A stretch of 64,000 nt of DNA, from positions 1,116,001 through 1,180,000 of the forward strand of contig CAVWEY010000002.1 of the NCBI GenBank assembly GCA_963754135.1. The letters run 5' to 3'. A program made the translations under genes and the position numbers. The stretch comes from JAJFUI01 sp963754135. Its GTDB lineage: Bacteria; Planctomycetota; Planctomycetia; Pirellulales; Thermoguttaceae. Below are positions 1 to 10,710 of this stretch, piece after piece. Numbering within the stretch: the stretch's first letter is position 1; each line of letters starts with the position of its first letter. The notes under the pieces were generated by a model. That model did not search any database and was not told where the DNA came from. It saw only the letters and a program-made list of their open reading frames with translations.

Positions 1-1504
1 GCCGCGGTGCGCCTGGAGCGGCTGAAGGTGGCTGAGACCAAGTCATCGGGCGAAGCCGTGGCGGCGGCAAAGCGGATCGAGAGCCTTGCGGAAGCCGCTC
101 AGGCCAACGGCATTCGCCGGCCGCAGGCCATCTTCGAGCAGGCCGAGGCGCTGCAAAAGGCCTTTCGCCTCAAACTGACCGAAGAACGAAAGAAAATCCG
201 CGGCATCGACCAACAGATTGGCAGGGCCAATTTGGAAACCGACGGCGGCAGCGCCGAAGACCGGGACCTCTTCAAATTGGCCGACGGCGTCTACCAACTC
301 ACCGCGACGGCCGATCCCGACTACGCGCGGACGGGGCCGCACCGCTGGAAAGGGAGCATGGGCCGGGCCGAACTTTACCTGACCCGCATCGCCTTTCTCA
401 ATGATGAAGCGTGGTCGCTGATCGGCGGCGACGCGGCGCCGGTCGCAGCGGCGGACGCCGTTTCCACAAGCCGCCTCGGCGCAACCATGATGCCCATCGA
501 TCTGAAGAAACTGGAGGCCTTCTGCAAGCGATGCCGGGCGCCCGGGCAGAGCCCCGCAACGGCAAGCCGGGCCCGTGCCGTGGGCGTTTGCCTGGCGATG
601 GAAATCCAATTGTTGCGGACGGCGCTGAAGTGTTTCGACGAGACCGTCCGGCTGAGTCCGGACCTGGTCGAAGCCTATCGGGACCGGGGCTCCGCCTATC
701 TTGCGCTCGCCCGCTGCGAAGCCACGTTGGCGGCCGTGGAAGAGGCCGATCCGGACGTGCAGAGGCAGCTTGCCGGCCTCGATCCGGAAGGGTCGCTTGC
801 GCCGCAGAAGCTGGATCGCGCTGGTGGACGGGCGAAAACGCTTCGACGACGCGCTCGACACGTTGGTCGCCGCCAAGGCGAGCGAAGCCCTGATCGCCGC
901 GGAAAAACTGGAAATTGCCGCCGCCGCGGATCAGTTGGCAAAGAATTGCGTTACCACGGCGGCTAAGCACGGCGGCCCCGAAGGCAAGGAAAAAAGGGAA
1001 GCTGAAGCGGCGGCGCAGGCGAAGTCAAATCTGCTGACAGCCTGGGAGAAGATCGTCCAACTCCGGGCCGACGCCGCCAAGTTGGCCGGTCAGTTGAGCC
1101 AGGAGGAGGAAAAGGCCAAGGAGAATCTACTGAGCGCCAGCCTGACGCTGGACGAGTCCGATACGATGCTCCAAAAGAGCGAGTACTTGCAGCAGGCCAA
1201 GCGGTCGGCGCGGACCGCCTGCGAAAAAGGCAACTTCGCCAGCGCCGAAAGCTTGAAGATTCTGGCCGAAATCTATGCCAGCCAGTGCAACTTCGACCGG
1301 GCCGAGTTCTATCAGAAACTGGCCGTCATCTTCGGCTCCGAGGACGAGCGGCCCCAACTGTTGCAGACCGTACACACCTACCGCGCCATGGACGACCTGA
1401 TTACCGAGAAGGCCAAGGCGAAGACGCCGCCTTCCCCGGCGGGACACGGCAAAGGCTCACAACCGTCGAGTGGAGGACCGTCCGGCGACGATTCGTCCGA
1501 CTAG
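1..1504 (+). CDS. Coiled-coil/TPR-like protein, 5'-truncated, one apparent frameshift
   Basis: The reading frame is open from the window edge, so the start is missing. It is read in frame 1 to about position 815 and then continues in frame 2 to a stop at 1504; the two halves overlap around a GC-rich run, which points to a single-base indel. The protein is rich in Ala, Lys, Glu and Arg. It is mostly helical and holds one recognisable TPR-like stretch (ALKCFDETVRLSPDLVEAY, encoded near 625-680). The C-terminal half is strongly charged coiled-coil, followed by a low-complexity tail rich in Pro, Gly and Ser. No catalytic motif is visible and I do not recognise the family. It converges with the lipoprotein gene on the other strand, 25 bases away. 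Confidence 0.6.
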
Positions 1505-1529
1505 AACGGACCCGGCCGCCGGACAACCG

Positions 1530-2684
1530 TCACGGCGCCGCCCCGAAGTTGGGCATGGTGTTCTGATACATGTCCAACTGCAAGAGATTCGGTCCGGTGG
1601 GGAACGGCGAACGGGGGTAGTACTGCTCGCGGAGCCCGCCCGTCCGCAGTTGCTCGTGCAAGAAGTCCAGCTTGTTCTGCAGCATCTGGTCTTCATCCAG
1701 CAGGGCTTTGCGCTCCTCCGGGTTGGTCGTGGCCGCCAACCGTTCCTTGACGTGCTTGTGCCGATAGTCGAGGAACTGTTCGATGCGGGCCTCGTCGGCC
1801 TGGTCGATCTTCAACAGGCCCTCGACGCGCTCATCAATCGCCACCTGGGCGGTCACCTTGCCTACGGCACGTTGTGACGTGGTCGGCAATCCATATTCGT
1901 CGATGTTATAATCGACTTGCTTGGTGCGCTTGACCGGCGGCTCGTGCAACGCGTAGTCCAGGATGGTCAAGGTGAGTTTCGTTAGTTGATCCTGCCCCTC
2001 GGGCAAGACCCACACGTAGCACCCGCAATACTCGCCGACGGCCATGCAGGGGCATTTTTTGGGCAGGCATTTCTTGCAGCCGATGTGAAACCAGCAGCAC
2101 TCCGACTTGAGGCATTCCGACGTAACGGCGCCGTTGGCCCCTTGACGGATGTCGCCGTTCGGATCACCCGTATAGAACACCTTGAAGCGGGTCTGACAAT
2201 CGGGACAAGTCGCCGAAACGGCGTCGCGCCCGCAGTGGCTGACCGCCAACTGGTAGGCACAGCGCATCAGCTCCAGCTTGCGCGGATCGTTGACCGGCGT
2301 GACGGTGAACGCTTCCTGCTGCGACCGCTGGCCGCCGCCGCCGAAGCCAAGCGCGCTGAACAGAAATGGAAAGGGAAAAGGGTGTACAGCGCTGGCGGTG
2401 CCGGCGGTGCCCAGATTGCCAAACTCACCGACGCGGCCCCAACCCACCGAGGCGTTGGCATTTAGCTGATCGGTGACTTGCGCGCCGCTTTGGTTGGCAT
2501 AGGAAAAATAGGGCATCGAATTATAGTCATACACGAACATGGCCAGATTATCCAACACCTGCTGCTGTTGCAGGTCGTGTACCGTTGCGGCCTGGCGGAC
2601 GCTGTTCTTTTGCAACTGGATGTGCGTACATCCTGAAGCCGCCCACAAGATACACCCAATGATTAAGCAATGGCGAATCATCAT
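1530..2684 (-). CDS. Cysteine-rich lipoprotein, unknown function
   Basis: 384 residues from the ATG at 2684 (a second ATG follows directly). The N-terminus is a lipoprotein signal: a short basic start, a hydrophobic core and the lipobox AASGC, so it should be lipid-anchored in the cell envelope. A longer frame runs upstream to 3119, but it would bury the signal peptide and overlap the next gene, so I reject it. The middle holds a CPDC pair and a dense Cys cluster (ECLKSECCW, CKKCLPKKCPC, EYCGCY), which could bind metal or form disulfides. The C-terminal third is charged and helical, and the tail is rich in Pro and Tyr. It lies on the same strand as the ATPase gene, 224 bases downstream. Function unknown. 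Confidence 0.75.
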   Translation of the reverse strand: MMIRHCLIIGCILWAASGCTHIQLQKNSVRQAATVHDLQQQQVLDNLAMFVYDYNSMPYFSYANQSGAQVTDQLNANASVGWGRVGEFGNLGTAGTASAVHPFPFPFLFSALGFGGGGQRSQQEAFTVTPVNDPRKLELMRCAYQLAVSHCGRDAVSATCPDCQTRFKVFYTGDPNGDIRQGANGAVTSECLKSECCWFHIGCKKCLPKKCPCMAVGEYCGCYVWVLPEGQDQLTKLTLTILDYALHEPPVKRTKQVDYNIDEYGLPTTSQRAVGKVTAQVAIDERVEGLLKIDQADEARIEQFLDYRHKHVKERLAATTNPEERKALLDEDQMLQNKLDFLHEQLRTGGLREQYYPRSPFPTGPNLLQLDMYQNTMPNFGAAP

Positions 2685-2908
2685 AGGCAACGCTGGCAAA
2701 GGGGTTCGAAAAGTGGGGCTGTAACGGTTGTATCGGCTATGCGGGCAAGAGGGGTACACGGAATTGGTGCAAACGATCATCGCGACCCTCGCCAGTCGAG
2801 TGCTGGCGGCAGACCAGGAAGGCTGGATAACATGGGCAATTGCCCGAGAAGACCCCCGCACGGCCATGCAAGCGTGGCCTTGGCGCCCGCGCTCTCTTGG
2901 AGGGCTTC

Positions 2909-5900
2909 TCAGCGCTTCGTGCGATCCCAGAGTTCTCTTACCGCCTCGCTCCTGAACTCCTCGGGGCAGGTCTTGAGCGCCGCCTGCAATTGGCTCTCGC
3001 AGTCGAAAGGGACCTTCTCGCGCTCGAGCAACCCCAAGAGCTGTTGCGCCATGCCCTCGAATTGGTCGGGGCGATTCTGCCGTTGGTAACAGCGGAGCAA
3101 ACCAACCGCCGCGAAGCACCGGTCGATCGGGTCGCCGGCCAACCGCCAGGACCGCTCATAATGGGCCAGGGCCCGGACGAGATCGTCTTTTTCCAACGCG
3201 CAGGCCCCGAGCAGACTGTGCATCTTCACCTGTGCGATGATGTCGCCGATCGCTTCGGAGATTTCCAGGTTCTGCTCGAAATGCTTCTCGGCGGCAACGA
3301 CGTTCTTCCGTTCCGCGTACCATTCCAGGCGGCCCAATCCGGCGACCGCCATAGCGGTGCCGCGGAGATCACCCAAATGGCGCTCGGCATCCAATTGCAG
3401 CCGGCGCTCGAAGAGCCGATTTGCCTCGCTCCGCTCCTCCGCCGTCCCCTTGCTGAGTTCCTTGGCCAGCGAAATCACGATCTGTGCGAACCAGTGCGAC
3501 GCCTCCCGGTCTTCGGCCGCCGTGTGTTCCAAGAGTCCGTACGCTTTGCGCAGCTCGGCGATGCGTTCCGCGCGCCGCTCGGACGGTTGGCTGACCGCCA
3601 TGATATGCCGGGCCTCGGCTTCCTCTTGGGGCGAGGCCGGCTGGGCGACGATTTGCCGGCAAAGCCGGGCCGCGTCTTCATTCCATCTCGGGTCGTGGCT
3701 GCGGTGCCCGACGTCGTAACACAACTGGGCGACCGCCAGGACCAGCCGGGCCGGAGCGCCGGGGTGTTCCGTCAAGTACGCCAATTCCGCTGCCGCCGCC
3801 CGAGCGCAGCTCTTGGCCCTGGGACGCCACCTGGGCTTCGCGGCAGCGGATGACCTGTTTCTCGATTTCGACCAAGGGGCCGGCCGCCGAAAACTCAGCG
3901 CACTCTTCGGCCATCTCCAGGTAACTCTTGGCGCGGCGAAAATCATAACCGGCGGCAGCGTCGCGGGTCGCCTGGAGGCAATACTCGACTCCCTTCGCCG
4001 CATACCGCGCCGGCCGCATAGAAATGATTGGCGACTTCATAGAGCTTGCTCTGGGAGGTCTTCAGGGCTCCTTCCAGAGCGACGGCCAACCGGGCGTGGT
4101 ACTCGCGGACGATCTGGGGGACGTCGGCCTTGCGCGGGCCGTGGCCCGCAATGTTGAGCTTGCCACGGATTGCCTCCAACAGGAAGGACGAATGGAAGGC
4201 GTACACGTCATCGCGGTCCCGGACGTCGTGGACCATGCCCGTCGTCCGTTCAATCTCATCCAGCACCAGCAGCAGGTCGAGTCGCGTCCGGCCCAGGGCG
4301 TCGGCGAGCGTGCTGACGCGGAACTCGCGGCCGTCACATCCGCAGGCCGCACACGCCAGGACCGCGTGATGTTGCGATGCGTTGTCCCATTGCTCCTGGA
4401 CCGCTGCTTGCATGTGGGCCGGAAGGGCGAAGTCTGCCGGCCAAGCGCCATTGGCCCAGGCGAACCCTTCCTCGGTGCGCGCCAAGGCGCCCGAGCGGGC
4501 GAGCTTCGCCGCCACCTGTAGCGGCCAGAGCAGGCCCCCGTCGGTTTCCCGGGCGGCGCCCGTGCGCCGAGGATGTCGTCCGCAACGGCTGCCTGGAGAC
4601 CGGCTCCGCGCACGAGAATCTCCGCCTGCTGCGCCACCGGCGGATACGCCAGCTCGATGCCGTCCCGGCTGACGTCGAATCCCAGAGCGGCGAGGCATGA
4701 TTTGCGGTTGGCGACGAGAATGACCGCCAGCGGCGTGTCGCTGCCCGCGGGAAACTCTTCGAGCAGATGCTTCACCAGCGCCGCCGACGCCTCGTCGAGC
4801 CATTGCACGTCGTCAAGGAAGAGCAGGACCGGCCGGGTCTTCGCCAACCGACGAAGCATCCACACAATCGAAGCATTGATCTCATCCGGTTTGGCGGCGG
4901 CGTCGCCCGTGCCTGCCACGTGCGGAAAGAGAATGCGCGCAAAGGGAATGACCGACCCGAAGAGGCCGCCGAGCGCCTGGCCGATTTGCCGCATCTTGGG
5001 CCCCGGAGGCGCCAGCAAGTTCACCTCAAAGTGCTGGGCAAGCACTTCGCGGAAGGGAGCGTACGAGATGGGCTCGCCGACCGCCTGGGGGCAGCTTCCG
5101 CACAAGAGCGCGGGACGAGAACCCCTCTTTTCCCATTCCTGTGCCAGACCCGCTATGATCGCCTGAACGGTCGCCGTCTTGCCGGCGCCGCGGGGGCCGA
5201 ACAGTCCCAGGCGGCAGCAATGACCCTCGAGAACGCCGCTCATCCGCTCCCACGCCCGGTCAAAGGAGGGAAACCGCTGATAGTCCGGGTTCTCGGCGCG
5301 CCGGATGAACTCTTGAACGTCGGCCGGAACGCCGCCAATCCTTGCCTGGCCGGCGAGAGACGGATTGAAGTCCGATCGGAGAGCTTGGGAACGCCGCTTC
5401 CGGACGAGCGCGCTGCCGGAAACAACCGCCGCCCCGGTCGCGACAATCGCCGCCGCGGCGAGCCCTAACCACGTCGTATCGGCGTGGAGCAGCGCGGCTC
5501 CCGCCGGCATTGTAAGAATCAAGAGAACAAATGCCAGCGACATGGGCAGCGGATCGGAACGGTCCAAGGTCCGGCCGAGCAAATAGGCCAGAACCATGAC
5601 GCTCGTACCCATCAGCATGACGTCGATTGCGGGATGCTGTTCCGAGCAGAGGAGCACGGGGCCGGCAAGGTACGCGGCGATCCCCGCTCCCATCGCGACG
5701 AACAGCGCGCCGCCGCGGTTCCCCGGACTCAAACTTGGCCACAGCTCGGCGAACCAGGGCGAGGCCAACCAATAGGCCAGCAGCGGTGCGCCGAGAAAAC
5801 CCAGTCCCGCCAGACAGGCAAACCAGAGGGAAGCCAGCGCCGGCGTTCCCGGCGGAGGCCGTACTGATCCCAGCAGCGAGGACACCACGTAAGGCAGGGT

Positions 5901-6958
5901 GCGCCCCACGGCAAAAGCAACCAAGGGCAGCAGGAGCAGCGCGATCCGCGAGCTGCCGCCGGTCATGGCGCGGTGGGTGTGTGCGATCAGCACGTAGGCG
6001 GCATAGGCGACGGCCAGCAGTGCGGCATTGGCCCATAAAATCCAGGCCAGGCGGCCGCGCCGGTCGCGGCCGAAACCGGATGTCGAGAACGCTTCTTGCG
6101 GCGGCTTGCCCGCCTCAAGGAACCGCCCTTCCGTCCGGTAACAGCAGACGTCCGCGACCGCATCGGCTTGGCGGATCACGACGGCCAGCAACCTCGGCCC
6201 GAACGTTTCGAGCAACCTCTTCTGGACCGCGGCGGTGATGTGCCCTGCCAGAAAATCGTCGCCCGCCTGCTGCGGCGTCTCCTTTCCTGCGGGGGCGAGC
6301 GCCTCCTCGACGGCGGCGTGCGTTTGCACCTGGAACTGCGGCGATCTGCGGAATACTTGCCGCACCGCGTGCTCCAGAGTCCGCGCCCGGAGGCGGTCCG
6401 GGCCGCTGTCTTCCGCTTGGGCCGCCGTGCCGGGCAACAATTCTCTTGAGGGAACGCAGGTGAATACCACCGGCAGTTGAGCTTGTTTCTTTTCCAGTCC
6501 GGTTGCACGTGTTAAAAGGTCCGCGGCGGCTTTCCTGGTTGCCGTGATTGCCGGATCATCGGTCAGGCGGTAGACGGCGGTGGGCCCGGAGCCGGCAAAC
6601 AATGACGACGTAAGAAACCCGGACAGGGGAAATACGCCCTCCAGGGTCCACCGCGACATCTCGATCTGGTCCTGCAGATCGTTCTTGAGGGCCTTGATTT
6701 GTCGGCCGAGCCGCTCCGCCTCCTCCGCCGGCAAGGTTCCTTGCTTCAACACTTCCTCCGCGTGTTCCAATTCGCGCAGCCCTGCCTGGGAAGCAGGCAC
6801 GTCCCCTTGTTCCGTGACGCTCAGCAAATAGTAGGTTTCGGCGTGCCGGAGGGAGGCGTCAACCTGGCCGGCGACGCCCTGCCCGGCGGCCAGGCCGCAG
6901 GCCGGCACGTGGAGCAGTACGAGGAGCGCGATGCGCCGGAGCGCCAGGAAGTTTTCAT
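2909..6958 (-). CDS. Large membrane STAND/AAA ATPase with TPR-like C-terminus (frameshifted)
   Basis: One gene of about 1,340 codons, broken by three apparent frameshifts near 4555, 4010 and 3800, all in GC runs; homologous-looking helical sequence continues smoothly across them. Order of parts: signal-peptide-like start, an extracytoplasmic region of about 270 residues, six or seven hydrophobic helices (about residues 288-500 of the longest intact frame), then an NTPase with Walker A GPRGAGKT (571-578) and Walker B LLFLDD (695-700) followed by VQWLDEAS, as in AAA_16/STAND regulators. The last 450 residues are helical and TPR-like. The longest open frame begins at a GTG at 6908, inside what looks like the hydrophobic core of the signal; the ATG at 6958 would give MKNFLALRRIALLVLL if one A is missing from an A-run. 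It starts 22 bases after the RelA-SLOG-RyR gene and is probably co-transcribed with it. Confidence 0.75.
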
Positions 6959-6980
6959 GGATCGATGACTCATTTCGCCC

Positions 6981-9611
6981 TCAACTGCCGGCAGCCTCCC
7001 CAAGAGAGTATACCTCCAGCCCGGCCTCGCGGAACTTCCGCGGCAGGCTGCGGACGGCATCCAGGTCATACTCCCGGATTTCCGGCGGGAGCTTTTCCCA
7101 GGGGACGAGATAAGGAGAAAGTTTCCGGCCGACGTCCTTGGCCTCGGCCCAGCGCCAGCCCAACAGCAGGCGTTCGACGTTCCAGCGGCCGTGCTCCATC
7201 GCGGCCAGGCGCTCCAAGCCGGCCTTATCCAGGAGTTCCGTCATGTTCACCAGCGGCTTGCCGGGATCGGTGATCGGCCGGATGCCCAGGCCCGCCGTCT
7301 TGAGGATGTTTTCGGCGTAAACCACTTGGTGGAAATTGGAAAGCTTCAGGGCCTCGGGAAGGTCTCCCCACGGCAGCAAGGAGGGCTCCTCGGGAACTGC
7401 CGCCCTGACGTATTCCTCGTGGGTCTTTCGCGCGGCCTCGGCAAATTCATCGCGCCGGCAGGGGAGTTCGTCCACCAGGAGGAAGGCGCGGAGGGTCATG
7501 GGGTCCAGGGGGAGCTGAACCAGATTGGGACACTCTTGCCAGGGGAGCTCGTCGGACGGGCGATGGTCCGGCAAGGCCGGGTCCTCGATCACGCCGACCC
7601 GCGCTCCCAGCGCAACCGCCACGATGCACTCGGCCTGCGAGATCCGTCCGCCGGCATAACTGAGCAGCTTGACGCGCCGGGGGTCTACGCCGGCGGCCAC
7701 AATATCGGTCCAGCCCTGGAGCGGCTCGAGCGGACTGAAATCGGAGCCCGACGAATTGAACCGCCGGGCGTAGCGGGCGGGATTCAAGTCCTCCTGGACG
7801 CCGCGAGGCAACAACCGGGGCAGATAGCCGAAGGCCCGCACGCGGCCGCCCGATTGCTCAGCTACGTCGCCCGCCAGGCCGCTGATGCCGGCAGTGGTGC
7901 CGCCGCCGAAAAGCGTGAACGAGAGTCCCTCGCATGCGCGGAGCAAGACGGGCTTGAGGAGGTCGATCGCGCTCTGCACCTCCGCCCGGCAACCCCCCGA
8001 CAGGATGACGATCGTTTCGTCGGGAGAAAGATGCGGCTCTTCCTGGCCCCAGGAAGCACACTCCCGCAAGGCGCCGGCCGATTGGCCGTCTTTCGCGGCC
8101 GCGGCCAGGCCGAGCAGAACGGCCCGCCGGCACCAATCGAAGCCCGGCAGCTTTTCACGGATGCACTCCAGCCGCGTGAGAGCGTCGCGGGTGCGCAGCA
8201 GCGCACGGCCGGCGGCGGAAGGCCGCCCCGGCGATGCCACTCCCTCCGCGGCGGCCGGCGGGGCTGCGGCCGGCTCGCAAAAGCGAATCAATTGGGCAAC
8301 GGCCCCGAGGGCCTCGTAGGGCTCCTCCAGCAAGAGATGGAACAGGGCCCGGCTGGCCCAGGCCCAGGGCAGGTTGACGCGGGCCTCGATCTGCTTGCGG
8401 CAGCGGTCGATCGCATTGCGGATCATCGGCGCCGCCAGGTCTGCCACGCGATTGCTGGACGAATGGGCGATTTCAAACTCGAGGTAACGCACCAGCGCCA
8501 CCGGCTCGGTGGCGTCCGCCGCGACCGCCTGATGAAAGAGTTGGCGGGCCTTGGTCTCATCATCGCGCACCCAGCTTTCGGCCAACGCACACAATGTCTC
8601 CGCGTCTTGTTGCCGATGGGCACAAGCCGCTTCAAGAGAGCGGCGGCCTTCCGCGTACTCCCGGCAGCGCGGACGGTCCCAGTGCATTTCGGTCAGGGTA
8701 AGGCCGCGGACGCGGTCCACGCCTCGATTCACTTGCACCGCGTAAGGCTCCAGGATTTCCAGGGCAGCCTCGTGCCGGCCGACGGAAAGCGCAAGCTGGG
8801 CAATCTTCACGGCCAGGTCCACGTTGTGCGAATCATAAGAGAGCACGATGCGGAGCCGGGCAATTTCCGCGTCCACTTCCTTCCGCTCGTGGTACGCGCC
8901 AAAGTTGGATTTGAATTCCTCCAAGCCCTGGACCAACGCGCCGAACTGGCGGTCCACCCCCTCCAGCACCGCGGCCAGCGAGGCGAACTGGCGATGGATG
9001 CGGTCCGGCACGCGAAGTTCGGTCTTGTAAGCCATTTCATGGCCGATGTCGGCCCAGGCGTGTTCCAGTAGCGTGCGGACCTGGATCTCAGCCTTTAATC
9101 CCAGGATTTCCGGCGGAACGGCGGCCGTGACGCCCGCGTCGCGGAGCTTCTTCGGATCGGTCACAACGATGTAATGCACCGAGCGGTAGCCGAACTCGGT
9201 CGGACGCAGCCGCCGGCTGACGTCCTCGCTGTTGGGCCAATCGATACCGAACGCCTCCTCGATGAACCGGCACACGGCCCGCACCTGATCCGAAGTCTGG
9301 GTGATGACCCGCCCGCCGCAGAGGTCCGTGATGCGGGCCAGTGGATCGGCGGGCAAGGCGCCTTTCGGACGCAGATAGAGTTTGCGTTTGCGGAGGATCT
9401 TCTCCGCAAAGCTGGGGACGCTCTTGGCGCGTGCCTCGATCAAGGCCAGAGGCGCAGAGCGGGCGCATCCCTCTTTGAGAACCGCTTGCAGGAACTCCGC
9501 GTAGAGCAGGCAACGCGGGCGGATGGCCGCGAACCGCGGCACTTGCAGTGCTACCCAGTCCTCATCGGACAGGGCCGCCCATTTTCCGGTCTCTTCCGTC
9601 GGCGGAGTCAT
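6981..9611 (-). CDS. RelA/SpoT-type nucleotidyltransferase fused to SLOG-like and RyR domains
   Basis: 876 residues, intact. Residues about 60-230 match a (p)ppGpp synthetase (RelA/SpoT) domain: RITDLCGGRVI (93-103), GYRSVHYIV (141-149), EIQVRT with HAWADIGHEMAYK (175-196). No HD hydrolase domain is present. Residues about 240-520 are helical repeats. Residues about 530-720 look like a Rossmann-type SLOG/LSDAT nucleotide-sensing domain, with SGGCRAE (538-544) and GGGTTAGISG (569-578). Residues about 755-866 match the bacterial form of the RyR (ryanodine receptor) repeat: EHGRW, LLLGWRWAEAKD, LVPWEKLPPEIREYDLDAV. An AAAGGAAG ribosome site precedes the ATG. SLOG and RyR domains are known from nucleotide-based conflict and signalling systems; the fusion to an alarmone-synthetase domain, with a membrane STAND ATPase next door, suggests a sensor or effector. 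The exact product and role are inference. Confidence 0.8.
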   Translation of the reverse strand: MTPPTEETGKWAALSDEDWVALQVPRFAAIRPRCLLYAEFLQAVLKEGCARSAPLALIEARAKSVPSFAEKILRKRKLYLRPKGALPADPLARITDLCGGRVITQTSDQVRAVCRFIEEAFGIDWPNSEDVSRRLRPTEFGYRSVHYIVVTDPKKLRDAGVTAAVPPEILGLKAEIQVRTLLEHAWADIGHEMAYKTELRVPDRIHRQFASLAAVLEGVDRQFGALVQGLEEFKSNFGAYHERKEVDAEIARLRIVLSYDSHNVDLAVKIAQLALSVGRHEAALEILEPYAVQVNRGVDRVRGLTLTEMHWDRPRCREYAEGRRSLEAACAHRQQDAETLCALAESWVRDDETKARQLFHQAVAADATEPVALVRYLEFEIAHSSSNRVADLAAPMIRNAIDRCRKQIEARVNLPWAWASRALFHLLLEEPYEALGAVAQLIRFCEPAAAPPAAAEGVASPGRPSAAGRALLRTRDALTRLECIREKLPGFDWCRRAVLLGLAAAAKDGQSAGALRECASWGQEEPHLSPDETIVILSGGCRAEVQSAIDLLKPVLLRACEGLSFTLFGGGTTAGISGLAGDVAEQSGGRVRAFGYLPRLLPRGVQEDLNPARYARRFNSSGSDFSPLEPLQGWTDIVAAGVDPRRVKLLSYAGGRISQAECIVAVALGARVGVIEDPALPDHRPSDELPWQECPNLVQLPLDPMTLRAFLLVDELPCRRDEFAEAARKTHEEYVRAAVPEEPSLLPWGDLPEALKLSNFHQVVYAENILKTAGLGIRPITDPGKPLVNMTELLDKAGLERLAAMEHGRWNVERLLLGWRWAEAKDVGRKLSPYLVPWEKLPPEIREYDLDAVRSLPRKFREAGLEVYSLGEAAGS

Positions 9612-9785
9612 CTTCCTTTGCTCCTGGTCCTATTCCGGCGGCGGCGCGGCGGCAAAAAGCCCCGAAATGCCCGCCGCCATCGGGATCGAGAGGAGAGCCA
9701 AGGCCCTCAGAATCTTCCCGAAAGAAGGGGTGGCACACACCCTCAGCCCTTTGCATCAGTGCCGTCCCGGCCGGCGGGTCACCCG

Positions 9786-10408
9786 CTACTTGGTTACTTT
9801 AAGCTCCGAAAACTCCAACCGGCCTTTCGTCTTCTCACCGGATTCGCCGCCCACTCCTATCGTGCCGCCCCCGTCAGGAGGCTGGCCCTTGAAGGTTACC
9901 ACCTCTTTGCCGTTGACGCTAACGGTGGCCTGGTTGCCTCGAACCACCACCTTGAGAAGATTCCACTCTCCAGCGCCTTCTTGATATCGGGGCAGTCACG
10001 CGCGCTGACCGGAGAAATCCAGCGGCCGCTCACCATGCGGCTGACGCTGACCTTGCCTTCTTTCGGGCTGATCTGGAACTGGTAGAAATTGTTTTGGTCC
10101 CTGGCCCAAAAGACGAGTCCTCCCCACGTCTCTTCGTCGCCGGCCGCCATTCGTACTTTGATCGAACAGGTCATGTCTTCGAATACGTTCGTCTCGTTCA
10201 AGTACCAGCGTGTTGAAGAGAGATCGGGTTCCACGGTGAGCTTGCCGTCCTTGATTGGCACATCCGTACCCCAACCTGGATCCACGGTCTTGAAGTCGTC
10301 GGAGAAGAGCACGTCTTCACCCTCGCAGCGTGGGGCGCCGCAAACCGACGCAAGGGCGGCCAATGCGAGCGCAGCGAACAGTCTTGTGGCCGTCGTCGTG
10401 TGTCTCAT
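9786..10408 (-). CDS. Secreted concanavalin A-like (DUF1080/LamG-type) protein, frameshifted
   Basis: A signal peptide (LFAALALAALASVCGA) leads into a beta-rich domain of about 180 residues. FSDDF, WGTDVPIKDGKL, GLVFWARDQNNFYQFQI and, after the break, VRGNQATVSVNGKEV and RLEFSELKV are typical of the jelly-roll domains in DUF1080 and related sugar-binding or glycoside-hydrolase-like proteins. The frame breaks near 9975 and the second part ends at a TAG at 9786; the joined length of about 206 residues fits a single domain. AAAGGAAC precedes the ATG. It follows the sialate O-acetylesterase gene on the same strand at 300 bases. Probably binds or acts on extracellular carbohydrate; no catalytic residues can be assigned. 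Confidence 0.65.
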
Positions 10409-10710
10409 GAGCGAGTTCCTTTTGTCTGTCCTCGGATTCTCTGCGTATACCCTTCTATGCTAACAAGAAGCCGCGCGAAATGCCAGAGCTGCGAAAGAGC
10501 ACGTGGGACTTGCCGCGACGGAAACAACGTACATAAGCTCCTTGCAGAACAGCGGTTACGACCATGTGTCCGCGGTTCAATCGCCCGATCCCTCCAAGGT
10601 GTTTTCGCGTTTGGTAGAATCCAGGGCCTTCGAGAAACTGCACGGGATCATCCCGCTTTTCCGTCGGCCGTCGGCGGACAGCACCAGATTGCGGCCGGGC
10701 GGCTGGCAGG
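10409..10710. other. Intergenic stretch, no gene seen
   Basis: About 300 bases between the esterase stop and the start of the LamG-like gene. Only short overlapping frames are present, none with a family resemblance or a convincing ribosome site. A promoter for the LamG-like gene may lie in the AT-richer part near 10430-10460, but no clear -35/-10 pair can be named. Confidence 0.4.

Noticed and set aside
1530..3119. Long form of the lipoprotein gene (529 residues)
   Set aside because: The extra N-terminal 145 residues hide the lipobox signal and overlap the next gene.
7191..9071. 626-codon plus-strand frame opposite the RelA-SLOG-RyR gene
   Set aside because: The minus-strand protein has three recognisable domains; this is its shadow.
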